NCBI RefSeq assembly: GCF_964355755.1
Contig: NC_092678.1
Coordinates: forward strand, 12,498,922 to 12,558,921
Direction: 5' to 3'
Source: Antedon mediterranea
Lineage: Eukaryota > Echinodermata > Crinoidea > Comatulida > Antedonidae
Length of the DNA: 60,000 nucleotides
The notes beneath the pieces were generated by a model that was not told the origin of the DNA, did no database searches, and worked only from the letters and a program-made list of their open reading frames with translations. This document shows, piece by piece, positions 36,509-49,726 of this stretch; position 1 is the first letter of the stretch; each line of letters starts with the position of its first letter. Made by a program: the position numbers and the translations under genes.

Positions 36509-38025
36509 CTAGAATTTAATTCGTCACTTTGACGAATTATAGGTGATCATTTTTATCATTTTAATGAAATTAATTTTTTTTAAACATGTACGTACGTTAA
36601 CATACGATAGGAAAATGTTGATGTATGCCATCCTATTATACGCTTATATTGCTGAGTTATGCCTATTATATGCCATATACAATGTACAGTATATACTGTA
36701 TATCTATATACAGTGTAGCATAGGTGAAATTATGGGACACACATCAAGTTCAAATTTTTTGGTATGATGGAATTATCAAAATAAACTCGAAGATGACAAT
36801 TTCGAAAGATAATGAATTGAGCAAATAAATATAAGGATTGGAAGAGAATTTGACACGTAGAAGCGCAATGCGCGCTCTTTGAAATTTGTATAACTTCGAC
36901 TAAAAAAATTTAAAAACTACTTTTTAACTTCAACTGGCCATATGATAACATCACAACATCCGATAGGCTTAATTTTTATATGAATTTATATCTACATTTC
37001 ATCAGCTTTCATAATAAATTATAATCTTCAAGGTCACCTTTAATTCTGAGGAGCTATAAGATATTCAAATGTATGGTGTAGCTGAAATTACACGACCTAG
37101 GTTATTCAAGTTTTTACGCGTGATGACGTCATCAAAATAAAAATGTTGACAACTTATGAGAAAGATAATTAATTGAGCAAGCACATACTAAAATGTGTGC
37201 AAAAATTGGGCTCAAATAACGGAGATGCGCTCTATTGAATGTGATAACCCACACAAAAAGATAATAATTACTAATTTTTAAATTCAAGTGGCCATTTGAT
37301 GACGTCATACCATTTTGTACGTCTAATATGTATATATATTTATATCTACAACTTATTGGCTTCCATAATAAGTTAAAAAAATTGGGGGTCACCTGCCATT
37401 CTGAAGAGTTATATTCATTTTAAAAAGTCCTTATTTTTTTTACCATTTTTAGCACTTTTGTACAATTAATGTGCGCATTTTGTCATTTTTAACGTGCTCG
37501 TATAGCGTTTTTTTTAGTCGGAATGGACTCAAAGTCGGAGAATGTACTAAGGATTGTGAGTAGAATATGATGTATACATCAAATTTTATTTTTTACCCTT
37601 TTTAAAAATTGCGTGCGCAAAAATGTGTTTTTGCGCAGTAATTTTTTTAAACACGCAAATGGCCTATTTCATGCTCTAAATTGATAAAAACTAAATTTTG
37701 AGCTTTTTAAAATTTCAACGCGCGATTTCACGCGCATGACCTTGACTCGCCCGAGTTTTTATTTGCTAATATTTTTTACCTTGTCCTCAAGTTTACGTGT
37801 AGTGATTTTCATTAATATATGATAATGAATTATGGAGATATGATTGATGTGATTTCACAAAATGGCGTATACGTGACGTCACGGATGAGTGATCACGCTG
37901 AAAAGCTTATTAGGACTAAGTTAACGTATTTGAAAGACATTGTGAAATTTTGGTAATCATTAACATTAAACTTTTTGAGATATTTGTTACACAAAATCTG
38001 TACAGAGAGAAATAAATAATAAGAA
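36509..38025 (-). mobile_element. Helitron family A, copy A1, main part
   Basis: In minus orientation its 3' end is the hairpin AATTCGTCAAAGTGACGAATT (36516-36536) then TAAATT and CTAG at 36509, followed by host T: a canonical Helitron 3' end. Its 5' end is separated from it by younger insertions and lies at 41199-41262. The body contains several TGACGTCA palindromes and no replicase frame. Confidence 0.78.
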
Positions 38026-39535
38026 CTAGAATTTAATTCGTCACTTTGACGAATTATAGGTGATCATTTTTATCATTTTAATGAAATTAACATTTTTTAA
38101 ACATGCACGTACGTTAACATACGATCGTAAAAAGCTGATGTACGCCATCCTATGACATGATGCATATACACTTATAGTGCTGAGTTGTACCTATTATGTA
38201 CAGTATATACTGTATGTCTATATACAGTGTAGCATAGGTGAAATTACGGGACCCACATCGTGTTCAAATTTGTTGGTATGATGGAATTATCAAAATAAAC
38301 TCGAAGATGACAATTTCGAAAGATAATGAATTGAGCAAATAAATATAAGGATTGGAAGAGAATTTGACACGTAGAAGCACAATGCGCGCTCTTTGAAATT
38401 TGTATAACTTCGACTAAAAAAATTTAAAAACTACTTTTTAACTTCAACTGGCCATATGATAACATCACAACATCCGATAGGCTTAATTTTTATATGAATT
38501 CATATCTACATTTCATCAGCTTTCATAATAAATTATAATCTTCAAGGTCACCTTTAATTCTGAGGAGCTATAAGATATTCAAATGTATGGTGTAGCTGAA
38601 ATTACACGACCTAGGTTATTCAAGTTTTTACGCGTGATGACGTCATCAAAATAAAAATGTTGACAACTTATGAGAAAGATAATTAATTGAGCAAGCACAT
38701 ACTAAAATGTGTGCAAAAATTGGGCTCAAATAACGGAGATGCGCTCTATTGAATGTGATAACCCACACAAAAAGATAATAATTACTAATTTTTAAATTCA
38801 AGTGGCCATTTCATGACGTCATACCATTTTGTACGTCTAATATGTATATCTATTTATATCTATAACTTATTGGCTTCCATAATAAGTTAAAAAAATTGGG
38901 GGTCACCTGCCATTCTGAAGAGTTATATTCATTTTAAAAAGGCCTTATTTTTTTACCATTTTTAGCACTTTTGTACAGTTAATGTGCGCATTTTGTCATT
39001 TTTAACGTGCTCGTATAGCGTTATTTTAAGTCGGAATGGACTCAAAGTCGGAGAATGTACTAAGGATTGTGAGTAGAATATGATGTATACATCAAATTTT
39101 ATTTTTTACCCTTTTTAAAAATCCCGTGCGCAAAAATGTGTTTTTGCGCAGTAATTTTTTTAAACACGCAAATGGCCTATTTCATGCTCTAAATTGATAA
39201 AAACTAAATTTTGAGCTTTTTAAAATTTCAACGCGCGATTTCACGCGCATGACCTTGAAACGCCCGAGTTTTTATTTGCTAATCTTTTTTATCTTGACCT
39301 CAAGTTTACGTGTAGTGATTTTCATTAATATGTGATAATGAATTATGGAGATATGATTGATAATGTGATTTCACAAAATGGCGTATACGTGACGTCACGG
39401 ATGAGTGATCACGCTGAAAAGTTTATTAGGACTAAGTTAACGTATTTGAAAAACATTGTGAAATGTTGGTAATCATTGACATTAAACTTTTTGAGATATT
39501 TGTTACACAAAATCTGTACAGAGAGAAATAAATAA
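38026..39535 (-). mobile_element. Helitron family A, copy A2, main part
   Basis: Nearly identical to A1 over its whole length, with the same hairpin and CTAG (38026-38029). It continues at 41129-41198 after interruption by the family B copy at 39536-41128. Confidence 0.78.
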
Positions 39536-41128
39536 CTAGACATGTAACTCGTCACTTTGACGAGTTTGGTTATCCGCCGCGCAAGTGGTGCAACATTAAC
39601 ATTAAGGGGATAGGTTGAGGACAAAAGGAAGTGTTCACGTTGGCATTATGACCTGAACTGAAGAATATGATATGTTGTTATTGCTGAATTTTATTATTTA
39701 AATTCATATATAGTATACACAGTATAATCTGTATCCATATCACATACAGTGTAGAATAGGTGAAATTACGGGACCCGCTATTTATTGCAATTTTTTAACA
39801 TGTTGACGGTTTTAAAATGAAACGCGAAGGTAGCAATTCCGAAAGGAAATTATCTCAGCAACAACGTATTAGCGTGTAGAAGAAATTTGAATACGTGAAA
39901 TATTGATGCGCGCTCTTTTAAATGTAATGAATTATGACGCAAAAGATGAAAATACGACCTTTTTTATTTAACTGGCCATATGATGACGTCACAACATCCG
40001 ATTGGCAACATTTTTACATAATTTCGTATCTACAATCCAATAGCTTCCAGAAAAAGTTTTAATCGTGATTATCACATTTTATTCTTACGAGCTATAACAG
40101 ATTAAAATTTACTGTAAAGATGAAATTAATGCCACACGTGATTTAAATTTTTAGGCATGATGACGTCAAAAAAATTAAAATATTTTTAACTCATGCCAAA
40201 GACAGTTGATTGACCTAGACAATATCAAAATCGGGGTTAAAATGGAAAACGGATAAGTAGAGATGCGCTCTATTCAATGTGATGAGCTATGACGAAAGAT
40301 ACAAAAATCCTAAATTTTATGTTCGCGTGGCCATACGATGACGTCACAATGTCTGGTTAGCCATATTAATACCTGATCCGATATCTAAAACTCATCTACT
40401 TCCAGAATATGTCATCCACAAAAATTTGACCGTCTAGTTTAGAAATTACGACTGTTTAAAAAAAGGCATCTTTTAAACGAATTTTTTAACCTTTTCATAA
40501 AAAACGCGCGCAAATTGTCCAATTGGACGTGCTCGTATGACGTATCTTTAAGTCGAAATTGTTTAAAATTTGGTAAAATTACTAGAAAAGGCTGGAAAAA
40601 CATAAATCACGCGAAAAAAATACGTTTTCAATGCTACGTGCGCACGGCACACGTAAAAATGTGCGCACGCGTGGGAATTTTTTACATGCTTAAAACGACA
40701 TGAAACGCGTAGAAAGTTGATTAGAAATTAATTTTGCGCATTTTGAAATTTTAAATGCGCGTGCGCGCGTAACTTTGTGTAAAACACGCAATTTTTTTTC
40801 AACTGACAGTTAGCGCATGATATAAATTAAACTTTTGCAAAGTTTCACTTTAAAATGTTATTTGGTTTTCGACATATGTTAAATACGAGAAAATTGTTAA
40901 ATCGCGCGTACGTCGCGTTGCGCAATTGTAAACATCATGAAAAGCTTCGCTTGACGACGTTACATAAATGTCAAAATGTTAACATAGTTAACAAAATGTT
41001 ATGTTTGCAAGTTTTAGAGAAAAGCGTTACACAAAAATCATACAGAAAGAAAGAAGATGACAAAAAAGATGATGATGATTTCGTACAATCACAAGAGGTT
41101 ATCCTGCAACTTCGTTGCGGATAACCAA
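39536..41128 (-). mobile_element. Helitron family B, copy B1
   Basis: In minus orientation starts TTGGTTATCCGCAACGAAGT (host base before it is A) and ends with hairpin AACTCGTCAAAGTGACGAGTT, ACATGT and CTAG (39536-39539) before T. The body is homologous to family A but diverged, and is built of two related halves, each with CAT-x-CGATGACGTCACAA-like wording. Confidence 0.8.
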
Positions 41129-41262
41129 TAAGAATAAGAAGAATAAAGATTTCATACAATAACAATAGGTGATCATTTTATTCTAAATGATCACCTAATA
41201 AGAAGAATAAAGATTTCATACAATAACAATAGGTGATCATTTTATTCTAAATGATCACCTAA
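41129..41262 (-). mobile_element. Two successive 5' ends of Helitron family A (tails of A2 and A1)
   Basis: Two near-identical blocks (41129-41198 and 41199-41262). Each contains GATTTCATACAATAACAAT and the terminal hairpin AGGTGATCATTT / AAATGATCACCT. In minus orientation each begins TTAGGTGATC; for the outer one the preceding host base is A. They complete A2 and A1. Confidence 0.75.
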
Positions 41263-42473
41263 TTAATCTTTACATACCTATACTGAATAGCTACCTGTAT
41301 CTACTAATAGTACTATCTATAATCATTAATTGAAAAGCTAAAACTGGATTGTTGTACCAACAAGCATGGAAAAAATATCCCACACAGATAATATTGCTCA
41401 TTTCAGGATTACATGCTGCACTGGTAGTTAAGTATGTATAGTATCAGTTTTGTGTAATACTCTTTTTCTGCATACATTTGTACAACTTGTAACAACTTGT
41501 AACACGTGTTTGATCTCCTGATTTATTACACGTTTTTATATACGTATACGCTGAGAAATATCGGGAGGAAAGCATAGTTTCACGCTATTTGATTACTATG
41601 ATTGGTCAGCTTAATACCGTGAGGTGGTTTCCCGAATGATCGTAAAATAAAAAACGGTACTGGGTATGACCAACTAGCTTTCTTGTCACCAACTAGTCAT
41701 CCATTCATAGAAGTACTGATGTAGTAGCCTACCTGTACGGTGACCATAGAATGTGACCCGAGACATGACTAACTACGAATTTTAGATGATAGAAAGTTGA
41801 GAAAATTTGTTACGAGTAGTTGTACTGAAGATGTTTATGAAAATATGTTAAAGATGTAAAACATACTACACTAGGCGTATAAACAGTAATGTTTGTTAGT
41901 AAAAACAAATTTATGTTAAAAGATATAAGGAAGAAAAGCAAAGAGATTATGGAGCGGCTGTACCTGAATATACAATACAAGTATTGTAAAGGTTAAAAAC
42001 TAGAAATTTAGGCGATCTTGTCAAAGGTCAAGCGCCTTCAGCCTGCCACGTTTCGATATTCAATATTGAACTTGACCTGACGTGGTTCCACAATATCTTT
42101 ATACGAAAAATTTGTAGAGTGGATAGAAAATTATTAAAAAGGTTATTGTTTTAACTGTTTTTAATATAATATATTCATTGTTCGTTTTAATGTTAAACTA
42201 TGTTTAAATTTCCTCACCTTTTTAAAAGAATTTTATTTCACGATGAAGGAGATTGAAAGTTTATGTTGCGTACTTGTTTCTGTGTGTACAGGACGCTAAA
42301 ATATTAAAATTATTAGAGGATTTACGTAATATGATTATATTTTATGGTTTATATGAATGATAATTTTAAAATAGAAATGATTTAGTTCTAAATATAATAT
42401 TAATTAGTCTTACCATTTGGTTTGGATATTATTGAAATAATGATGCCTGAGGGAATAGAAACTTGTGGAACAG
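41263..42473. other. Intergenic or 5'UTR-intron sequence, nothing classified
   Basis: 1.2 kb without repeat family or open frame. A possible minus-strand donor (CAG|GTAGGC near 41733) could belong to a plexin 5'UTR exon, but nothing confirms it. Confidence 0.4.
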
Positions 42474-42939
42474 AGATTGGAATGTTCCATTCATTTCAAA
42501 TCAATACATTTGCATAAACGTATATTAAATCTATCAAAATAGTATTTTTTAAAGAAAATCGGCCTGTCTTCAACATTATGATGCTGTACTCGAGCTGTTC
42601 AACCGGTTTTCAGCCATTAAAAACAATTATCGTAGGAGGAGATAGGAAAATGCGAAGCATCCTCGTATTATTGTCTGTGGGTATTTTTTAAGACGGACAT
42701 CCATTAGACAGTGTATACCACGATCGAAAAACACCCCTATTTGGGGCAAATCGTTGAACCTAAATTCGTTTTAATCGTCAATAACTAATTATCGAGCTCA
42801 ATTTAATTAGTAAACAGGGTTACATCAGGTGGTTAAAATCAGTACCGAAAGTACGAACCAACTTTATATACCATCGAGTAAACATTCTAGAAATAACGCG
42901 CGATTTACCGAATTTTCCCCACGTAAATTTATATATAGA
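42474..42939 (-). mobile_element. Helitron family C, copy 3, truncated
   Basis: Inverted relative to copies 1 and 2. Its 5' end (TCTATATATAAATTTACG, preceded by A) is at 42939; homology stops near 42474, so the 3' hairpin is missing. Confidence 0.75.
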
Positions 42940-42944
42940 TGCAA

Positions 42945-43550
42945 TAGCTGTGTGTAATTGTGGAGGGAAACCACCTGCTCTCCAGCAGGGGTCTCCCACA
43001 CTCAGGCAAACCGTCTTAGGCAAATCCCCATTTGTCTGACCTTTGGAGGGTACAGACTCCACCAGCACGTCACCAATACCTGCAATCTCTGTTACTTTGC
43101 AATCTTGGTGTTGAAAGTGCCGCCCTGTCTGATCTGCCTCATGCAGGATAGAGATTATGAGCGTGAAAAAGTCTGAATTTTAGACAGACTTGTGGTGGCG
43201 GGCATGGGAGCGGGCACAGTGGCACCATCGGCGTGGGACCAAAAGCTATAAGTACAGCATGAAGGGAGAAATATTTTGGAGAGGATAACGAGGCTTCAAT
43301 TTGCCTCAAGAGAGCTCTCAACACTGTTGAAATGGCCTCCAGCACTGCAAGGAACCAACATTCATCTTGCATGCTCAAAGAAGAGGACTGGAATTAGGCC
43401 ATAAGCAAGAACCGGAGCTGCTCCATAAAGGGGGGTAATTAGTCTAGTTTCCTTATGAGATGTGGGAATGATAACTCAGAAGGCCAGCTAAAAAGGTAAG
43501 CCTAATCACTATCTTAGGCAGTACGCAAGAACAGGAGCTGCTTCATAATG
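42945..43550. other. Unclassified, locally GC-richer repeat-like sequence
   Basis: No protein domain. Contains the phrase GCAAGAACCGGAGCTGCT near 43405 and a second version GCAAGAACAGGAGCTGCT near 43523, so probably a degenerate retroelement; family not recognised. Confidence 0.4.
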
Positions 43551-46319
43551 TAGATGAGTGGAAATAGACTTTTCAGTCAAACAAATTGCAACAGTTTGTT
43601 TTTTTGCTGAAATATGCTCAACTATATGTAGATATTATCATATCCAAAATCTACCCTGATCTGCCCATTATAAATTACCTAATTTGCATAAAATCAAAAT
43701 GGCTGCCATTTTACAACTTTGATCCCAATTATCTCTTAAACCATAAAAAATTTGGTGTAAGAATGTATTGAACACAAATATAAACATGACCCCAAAGATT
43801 CAGAATAATATATTTGATTTGTCTTTGGGGTCAAGGTCAAAGGTCATTCCAGTTTGACATCTAAAATATGCTAATTATCTCTTAAGCCTTTAGGTATTTT
43901 GAATAAGAATGTATAAGTACAAATATAAATGTGACCCTAAAGATTTAAAATAATTTATTTGATTTGTCTTTGGGGTCAAGGTCAAAGGTCATTCCAGTAT
44001 GGCCTCTAAAATATGCTAATTATCTCGTAATCCATTAGGTATTTTGAATGAGAATGTTTAACTATAAGTACAAATATAAAGCCTAAACATGACCCTACTG
44101 GTTTAGAATAATGTACAGTAATTGAGTTGTATTAGGGTTCAAGGTTCATCTAATTACACTATATAAAATTTGAAAATAACTCTCAAAACATCAGGTATTT
44201 TTAACAAGAATGTATTTATTTATAAATATGACCCTAAATATTCAGAATGATGCAATTGAGTTTATGAGTAGTTTTGAGTATATGGGGTCAAAGTCAAATG
44301 TCATCTAATAATGCCATATAAAATATGATAATTATCTCGCAAAACATCAGGTATTTTTAACAAGAATGTATTTAATAGAAATATACAGTAATAATGTTCT
44401 TATGATTTGCATTTGATTTGTATTGGGTCAAGATAAAATATCATTATCTTACAATATAAAATACTCTAATTATGAAGTGAATTCATTTCAATTTGGATGA
44501 TGTACCTATGAACAAATCATATCTATTTTGAAAAGCTCATTTGAGTTAACTTCAGGGATCAGACAGGAAAGGTGTTTTAATTGTAAGGAATTACATTTAT
44601 TATATTTGGTTTTATTTGATTATAGTACACTATGCTAAAATATGTCACAAAAACTTTCAATCCTGGCTGGTTGTGTGAAGTGTTTAAACTGAAATTATGG
44701 GAAAGTGTGGAAACACCTTTACCCTTACAAAATTTGTAACTGTGAAAATGGAGGTCATGTGGTTCAAACAGTAACCGACCACTTGAAACAGTAAAACCTG
44801 ACCCTAACATTGGGAAAAGTTAAGTTGTACTAACCAAAGGGTGCAGTAGTGAAAGATGACATATTCTGTGTATTAAGAATACAGTATGTGAACTAAAAAT
44901 CTTTAGAACAAGTGTCTATAGTTGACTTTAGTATAAGAACGAGTCCTCTGCTCTCAAATGACACAAATACAGAAAATATAGAGATACTGTACATTAAAAA
45001 AAAAAAGAATCTTTCGTAACACCCTAAATTTTTAAGTTTGAGATGGATAAAAATTTAAACAAATCCAGCCATTAAAAACAAGTGTAGTTTGTATTCATAT
45101 TTAAATACCCGGTTTGTGTATGTTAAAATTTATGTAAACACAAACATTTTAAAGTATCAGTATATATTAGGATTAAGTAACAGTATTTATTAATACTTTT
45201 ATTAGCAAAATGATGCTTCAATCCAAAATTGTAATAAATACAGTAAGACAGTAAGTCATTTTGATACTTACTAAAGTATACTTTAACATAACTAGTTCTT
45301 TGCAACTATTGTTGCTTAGTTTAATTGTAGATAATTTGATTTTAAAAAAAAAGATAGATGATAATTTAAATTACAAATTATCAGAAAGCTAAGTTTATTG
45401 GTCTACTCCGACGTAATTTTACTGAATTCTCAGTGAAGCGAGAATTGTCCAGAGTATGGCAAAAACACCTTAAAAAGTAACTCCATTGACGATCGAGTCT
45501 GACCCAAGAATTATTTAAACATTTTTGTGTCCAATGTTTCAGAAATGTAAGGTTATAAGCTTTGTAGGTCTACTAAAGTAGGTATGCCTAAATGTAAAAG
45601 TAAATGTAAAAATAAGCTATACTATATGGTATAAAGTAAATGACCTACTGATACTATGTAAATTTAGTAGTTATAATATTTATAAATAAACAATTTTTTC
45701 AAAATTGACCTAGTAATCTCTGGGTGAGTGGGAGAGGTGTGGGCGCAGTGTGCAGACATCAATCTGCTGCAATGTCTGTACTGTATATGCTATGTTTTTA
45801 GTAGTAGTAAGACTACTATGGAAATTGATTTAAAGGATAATTTGAATTTGTTTATATTGTGACCTTTGACCCAGTGACCCCACGGTAAGATGAAAAATCA
45901 AATGTGCTATTCTGAATCTTAAGGGTCATGTTTATATTTGTACTTATACATTCTTTTTCAAAATACCTAATGGATTAAGAGATAATTAGCATAATTTAGA
46001 TGTCAAACTGGAATGACCTTTGACCTTGACCCAAAGACAAATCAAATATATTATTCTGAATCTCTGGGGTCATGTTTATATTTGTGTTCAATACATTCTT
46101 ATACCAAATTCTTTATGGTTTAAGAGATAATTGGGATCAAAGTTGTAAAATGGCAGCCATTTTGATTTTATGCAAATTAGGTAATTTATAATGGGCAGAT
46201 CAGGGTAGATTTTGGATATGATAATATCTACATATAGTTGAGCATATTTCAGCAAAAAAACAAACTGTTGCAATTTGTTTGACTAAACGCCTATTTTTCA
46301 TCTATTTCCACTCATCTAA
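43551..46319. mobile_element. Large inverted-repeat element with about 440-bp arms
   Basis: Left arm 43551 to about 43991 and right arm about 45860 to 46319 are inverted copies starting TAGATGAGTGGAAATAGA, with high identity. The left arm grades into about five decaying tandem units of about 140 bp (43780-44460), each centred on GGGGTCAAGGTCAAAGGTCA. The 1.4-kb centre has no gene. No terminal duplication identified; class unknown. Confidence 0.7.
44470..45840. other. Centre of the inverted-repeat element
   Basis: AT-rich, no open frame above 77 codons and no domain. Contains a GAATTCTC / GCGAGAATT hairpin near 45421. Confidence 0.4.
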
Positions 46320-46489
46320 TGGGGGAATCTTGACATGTCTGTGAAGTTGGTTACTAGTTCCTAGTTCCTTATTCAAATTCAATTAAAGGGACAGTCACAA
46401 ATATTTAAAACAAATTTTAATACGTAATAACTGTCTAATTGAGTTGTTATTGCATCAACATGTTTGACCTCTTCTACTTCTTCCGGTCA

Positions 46490-47105
46490 AAGCTCAATAA
46501 CATTTTATGCATTTACGCCCTCTACGGCGAATAAGTAACTAGCTTTTACGAACGTTATAACACTTGACCTACTTAATATTTTCAAAATATTTTGGTATAG
46601 ATCGATGACCTTTGACCAGACCTACTCTACCATTTTCCACCCCAGTTCCGCGAACTTTTTTACATCTGCGCCCTCTACGGCGAATAAGTGACTGGCTTTT
46701 ACAAACGTTATAACACTTAACCTACTTAATTTTTTCAAAAGTTTGTAAAGCCAGTTACTTATTCGCCGTAGATGGCGTAGATGCAAAAAAGTTCGCGGAA
46801 CTGGGGTGGCGAATGGTAAAGTAGGTCAAGGGTGATCGATCCATACAAAAATATTTTGAAAAAATTAAGTATGTCAAGTGTTATAACGATCGTAAAGCTA
46901 GTTACTTATTCGCCATAGAGGGCGTAGATGCAAAAAAGTTTGCGGAACTGGGGTGGCAAATGGTAAAGTTGGTCAAGGGTGATCGATTCATCCCAAAATA
47001 TTGGGTTACTTATTTGCCGTAGAGGGCGTAGATGTAAAAAACTTCACGGAACTAGGGTGGCAAATGGTAAAGTAGGTGGCAAATGGTAAAGTAGGTGATT
47101 GATCC
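46490..47105. repeat. Palindromic array of about 175-bp units
   Basis: The unit contains TTATTCGCCGTAGAGGGCGT and GTTCGCGGAACTGGGGTGG. About 1.5 units point left (46490-46740) and about 2.5 point right (46741-47105), meeting at 46740/46741, so the whole folds back on itself. Confidence 0.85.
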
Positions 47106-47208
47106 ACACCAAGGAATTTGCTTATATGAACAGACGGATCGATCTGGAGAGAGGTGTCTGACTCCTGGGGACCAGACCTTTAAAGGTCGTAGTACTACAA
47201 TCCAGTAA

Positions 47209-49726
47209 TTGGTTATCCGCAACGAAGTTGCAGGATAACCTCTTGTGATTGTACGGAATCATTCTGTATGATTTTTGTGTAACGCTTTTCTCTAAAACTC
47301 GCAAACATAACATTTCGGTAACTATCTTAACATATTGACATTTACGTAACGTCGTCAAGCGAAGCTTTTCATGACGTTTACAATTGCGCAACGTGACTTA
47401 CGCGCGATTTAACGATTTTGTCGTATTTAACATAGCTCGACAACCAAATAACATTTCAACTTGAAACTTTGCAAAAGTTTAATTTATATCATGCGCTAAC
47501 TTTCTGTTGAAAAAAAATTCCGTGTTTTAAACAAAGTTACGCGCGCACGCGCATTTAAAATTTCAAAATGCGCAAAATTAATTTCTAATCAACTTTCTAC
47601 GCGTTTCATGTCGTTTTAAGCATGTCAAAAATTCCCACGCGTGCGCACATTTTTACGTGTGCGGTGTGCACGTAGCATTGAAAACGTATTTTTTTCGCGT
47701 GATTTATGTTTTTCCAGCCTTTTCTAGTAATTTTACCAAGTTTTAAACAATTTCGACTTAAACATACGTCATACGAGCACGTCGAATTGGACAATTTGCG
47801 CGCGTTTTTTATGAAAAGGTTAAAAAATTCGTTTAAAATATGCCTTTTTTTAAACAGTCGTAATTTCTAAACTAGACGGTCAAATTTTTGTGGATGACAT
47901 ATTCTAGAAGTAGATGAGTTGTAGATATTGGATCAGGTATTAATATGGCTAACCGGACATTGTGACGTCATCGTATGGCCACGCGAATATAAAATTTAGG
48001 ATTTTTGTATCTTTCGTCATAGCTCATCACATTGAATAGAGCGCATCTCCACTTATCCGTTTTCCATTTTCACCCCGATTTTGATATTGTCTAGGTCAAT
48101 CAACTATCTTTCGCATGAGTTAAAAATATTTTAATTTTTTTGACGTCATCATGCCTCAAAATTTAAATCACGTGTGGCATCAATTTCATCTTTACAGTAA
48201 ATTTTAATCTGTTATAGCTCGTAAAAATAAAATGTGATAATCACGATTAAAACTGTTTCTGGAAGCTATTGGATTGTAGATACGAAATTATGTAAAAATG
48301 TTGCCAATCGGATGTTGTGACGTCATCATATGGCCAGTTAAATAAAAAAGGTCGTATTTTCATCTTTTGCGTCATAATTCATTACATTTAAAAGAGCGCG
48401 CATCAATATTTCACGTATTCAAATTTCTCCTACACGCTAATACGTTGTTGCTGAGATAATTTCCTTTCGGAATTGCTACCTTCGCGTTTCATTTTAAAAC
48501 CGTCAACATGTTAAAAATTGCAATAAATAGCGGGTCCCGTAATTTCACCTATTCTACACTGTATGTGATATGGATAGAGATTATACTGTGTATACTATAT
48601 ATGAATTTAAATAATAAAATTCAGCAATAACAACATATCATATTCTTCAGTTCAGGTCATAATGCCAACGTGAACACTTCCTTTTGTTACCAAATTTTAA
48701 ACAATTTCGACTTAAAGAGACGTCATACGAGCACGTCGAATTGGACAATTTGCGCGCGTTTTTTATGAAAAGGTTAAAAAATTCGTTTAAAATATGCCTT
48801 TTTTTAAACAGTCGTAATTTCTAAACTAGACGGTCAACTTTTTGTGGATGGCATATTCTGGAAGTAGATGAGTTGTAGATATCGGATCAGGTATTAATAT
48901 GGCCAACCGGACATTGTGACGTCATCGTATGGCCACGCGAATATAAAATTTAGGATTTTTGTATCTTTCGTCATAGCTCATCACATTGAATAGAGCGCAT
49001 CTACACTTATCCGTTTTCCATTTTCACCCCGATTTTGATATTGTCTAGGTCAATCAACTATCTTTCGCATGAATTAAAAATATCTTAATTTTTATGACGT
49101 CATCAATCCTAAAAATTGAAATCACGTGTGGCATTAATTTCATCTTTACAGTAAATTTTAATCTGTTATAGCTCGTAAGAATAAAATGTGATAATCACGA
49201 TTAAAACTTTTTCTGGAAGCTATTGGATTGTAGATACGAAATTATGTAAAAATGTTGCCAATCGGATATTGTGACGTCATCATATGGCCAGTTAAATAAA
49301 AAAGGTCGTATTTTCATCTTTTGCGTCATAATTCATTACATTTAAAAGAGCGCGCATCAATATTTCACGTATTCAAATTTCTTCTACACGCTAATACGTT
49401 GTTGCTGAGATAATTTACTTTCGGAATTGCTACCTTCGCGTTTCATTTTAAAACCGTCAACATGTTAAAAATTGCAATAAATAGCGGGTCCCGTAATTTC
49501 ACCTATTCTACACTGTATGTGATATGGATACAGATTATACTGTGTATACTATATATGAATTTAAATAATAAAACTCAGCAATAACAACATATCATATTCT
49601 TCAGTTCAGGTCCTAATGCCAACGTGAACACTTCCTTTTGTCCTCAACCTATCCCCTTAATGTTAATGTTGCACCACTTGCGCGGCGGATAACCAAACTC
49701 GTCAAAGTGACGAGTTACATGTCTAG
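47209..49726 (+). mobile_element. Helitron family B, copy B2, inverted and internally duplicated
   Basis: Plus orientation: starts TTGGTTATCCGCAACGAAGT after an A and ends with hairpin 49696-49716, ACATGT and CTAG (49723-49726) before T. About 950 bp is duplicated head to tail (47734-48687 and 48691-49640), making this copy about 2.5 kb instead of 1.55 kb. Confidence 0.82.

Noticed and set aside
45413-45450. Helitron-type 3' hairpin (GAATTCTC...GCGAGAATT)
   Set aside because: No CTRR end at the expected distance and no second copy in the window.
43586-46273. A 61-codon frame present in both arms of the inverted-repeat element
   Set aside because: It spans the POU/YY1-like motif region and is explained by the near-identical inverted arms; low complexity, no domain.
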